From Petrosia ficiformis (taxonomy: Eukaryota; Porifera; Demospongiae; Haplosclerida; Petrosiidae), in the NCBI GenBank assembly GCA_947044365.1, contig OX345636.1:5476001-5540000 (forward strand): DNA of 64,000 nucleotides. The letters are read 5' to 3'. The notes under the pieces are model-generated. The model saw nothing but the letters and a program-made list of their open reading frames with translations, did not search any database and was not told the DNA's origin. Every line of letters begins with the position of its first letter. Position 1 is the stretch's first letter. A program made the position numbers and the translations under genes. Of the stretch, positions 62,704 to 64,000 are shown piece after piece.

Positions 62704-64000
62704 CTGAATAACCACGCCTACAAACCGGAAAAAAATGGTTGGAAGTGCAGAATAAGAAAAAGAAGACTGTTTTTCTTTACAATACAGGTACGTATAGTTG
62801 CGAAAAAAATATTTTTACTCTTTATACAACCAAACAACAATTTTAAATGCGAAAAATTTTTTTAGAATTTTGCATGGTAGCCTCCCTTTAAACACAGGCA
62901 ATGAATGGCGCAACATAATCTTACAGGCACTTGGAAAAGCAAACCCATTCTGTTCTTTTGCTTTTAAGAATAAATGGCAAAAGAAAGAAGGATCTCGAAA
63001 AAGTTCATCAGTTTGCTTTAGGTATACTGGTAGTTGTACATTTGCTGACTGTCCTGTCAGATTTAAAGTAGAGGTCATGTCTTTTGTCAAAAGTGATCCT
63101 CCTCAGCAGTTAAAAACATCAGTGCATTTTTCATCAAAATATGTAACGCATGATAAAACAGAAAGAAGGTCTCGATTGATTCGCTCTGTAGATTGCCAAC
63201 ATATTGCTACCGAGCTGAAATTTCAATCACCGTCAACTTTATATAATTCGAAGTTTACTAAGCTGACAACCACTGCACTTGAATCAGGACAAAGAGATGG
63301 TACTTGTAGCAGCCCTGAGGTTATCAGAAAGATAAGCTCAGAGGCAAAAAGAAAAGAATTTCCACACTATGATCTAATAACCTCATTGTGTATAATCAGA
63401 GAAGAGACTTGGGAAAGTGAATTAAGTACGTTTACAGTGCCTGGATACATACAGCACATCTGTGCAGTTCCTTTTAGTGTGTTATTGTACACTGAGCAAA
63501 GTGTTAGGATATATCACCACATGGGTAAAACATCCACTCTCTTTTGCGATGCGACTGGAAGTATTGTATCCTTGAAAGGAACACAATATAAATCAGACAC
63601 AGTTTTGTATTACTCGCTTGTTTTGAGTCATCCACATAGTGATTGCCCACCTGTAGCAGTTGCAGAATTGATATCTACAGAGCACTCTGTTTTAGATATA
63701 TCTCATTTCTTGGAGTGTTTCAGAAGATCAGAAGGTTTTACAAACATGTAATCATTCCAAGACATGTCATTATTGACAGAAGTTTAGTACTATTGCTCAG
63801 TTTTCTCTGTATATATAACCTCGAGACTCTTTCTGATTATCTTCATCGTTGCTTTCGAATAGTAAATGGTTGTTGCTCTGACGAAGCTGATTATGACAAG
63901 TTATTTATACAGGCATGCATATGTATAAGCCATGTAATGAAAAGTGCTCGAGCAGATATGAACACTAGTACTATTATATTGTAAGTTAATAATACAAATA

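Larger units (their letters stand above)
60951..62887. mobile_element. Kolobok-like DNA transposon carrying ballast-domain and THAP genes
   Basis: 1,937 bp between two TTAA copies (60947-60950 and 62888-62891). Terminal inverted repeats are about 200 bp (60951-61151 and 62686-62887), over 90% identical by eye, starting AGGAGGCTACCATGC and AGGGAGGCTACCATGC. TTAA duplication, purine-rich AGG ends and a THAP gene together are Kolobok features. The host exon frame reads through exactly if one TTAA and the insert are left out, which confirms the boundaries. No DDE transposase is present, so it must depend on another element for movement. Confidence 0.85.
59529..64000 (+). pseudogene. Copy B of the PHD/DDE element: diverged, decayed, runs off the window
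   Basis: Homologous exons occur in the same order as copy A: KLIEVICLHGQRE at about 59560 followed out of frame by PNGYW, LFCICNIPCDETR at about 60000, a degenerate PHD half at 60083-60220, ETTVDRMIKLASGEVEKE at 60271, RLPSLLSTPCGWIEKNLK at 60716, and an exon starting 60853. This last exon is split by the Kolobok-like insert at 60951-62887 and continues at 62892 with NEWRNIILQALGKANPFC and the finger RYTGSCTFADCPV. The DDE segment has STLFCDATGSIVSLKG and PRHVIIDRSLVLLLSF, but a frameshift near 63740 separates them. PHD ligands are partly lost (MSDLC for MCNFC; CTVK for CSLC). The USP and Ulp1 parts would lie beyond 64000. Confidence 0.75.

Overview
ORGANISM. The window is AT-rich (roughly two-thirds A+T by eye) invertebrate animal DNA. 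Genes are rich in GT-AG introns, some only about 50 nt. Gene content is of a type I associate with demosponges such as Amphimedon: a stonustoxin-like/GTPase fusion, a CYP46-like P450, PHD/Ulp1 mobile elements and THAP elements. The sponge assignment is an inference. There is one 200-base assembly gap (56550-56749).

LAYOUT. (1) 153-6157, minus: a gene joining a stonustoxin-like N-terminal half to an FN3 domain and a P-loop GTPase, with one in-frame stop. (2) 7200-11120: satellite array of about 0.66-0.71 kb units. (3) 12.4-18.5 kb: palindromes, a foldback element, a small three-exon orphan gene (plus), a three-exon Mrr-like/RRG7-like nuclease gene (minus) and a hAT-type MITE with an 8-bp target duplication. 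(4) 19.25-22.37 kb: a non-autonomous DNA transposon with a spliced minus-strand zinc-finger gene and a 48-bp minisatellite. (5) 22.9-49.1 kb, minus: a P450 cluster with one intact 15-exon gene (534 aa), one 5'-truncated copy and one heavily damaged copy, all riddled with MITEs. (6) 50.28-58.56 kb, plus: a large intron-rich element coding for a PHD finger, a Cys-rich finger with DDE transposase core, a ubiquitin-specific protease (USP/C19) domain and a Ulp1/SENP (C48) domain. (7) 59.53-64.0 kb, plus: a second, diverged and decayed copy of that element. Its exon is split by a 1,937-bp Kolobok-like transposon (TTAA duplication, about 200-bp terminal inverted repeats). That insert carries an intact gene for a P2X7-type 'ballast' domain protein and, convergent to it, a decayed THAP gene.

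MOST INTERESTING. The ballast domain, best known as the cytoplasmic tail of vertebrate P2X7 receptors, is here cargo of a cut-and-paste transposon. It sits inside another element that appears to combine a transposase with both a deubiquitinase and a SUMO-type protease. The P450 cluster is a clear example of tandem duplication followed by decay of all but one copy. All exon structures were deduced by eye from splice sites, reading phase and comparison of the copies; no database search was possible.
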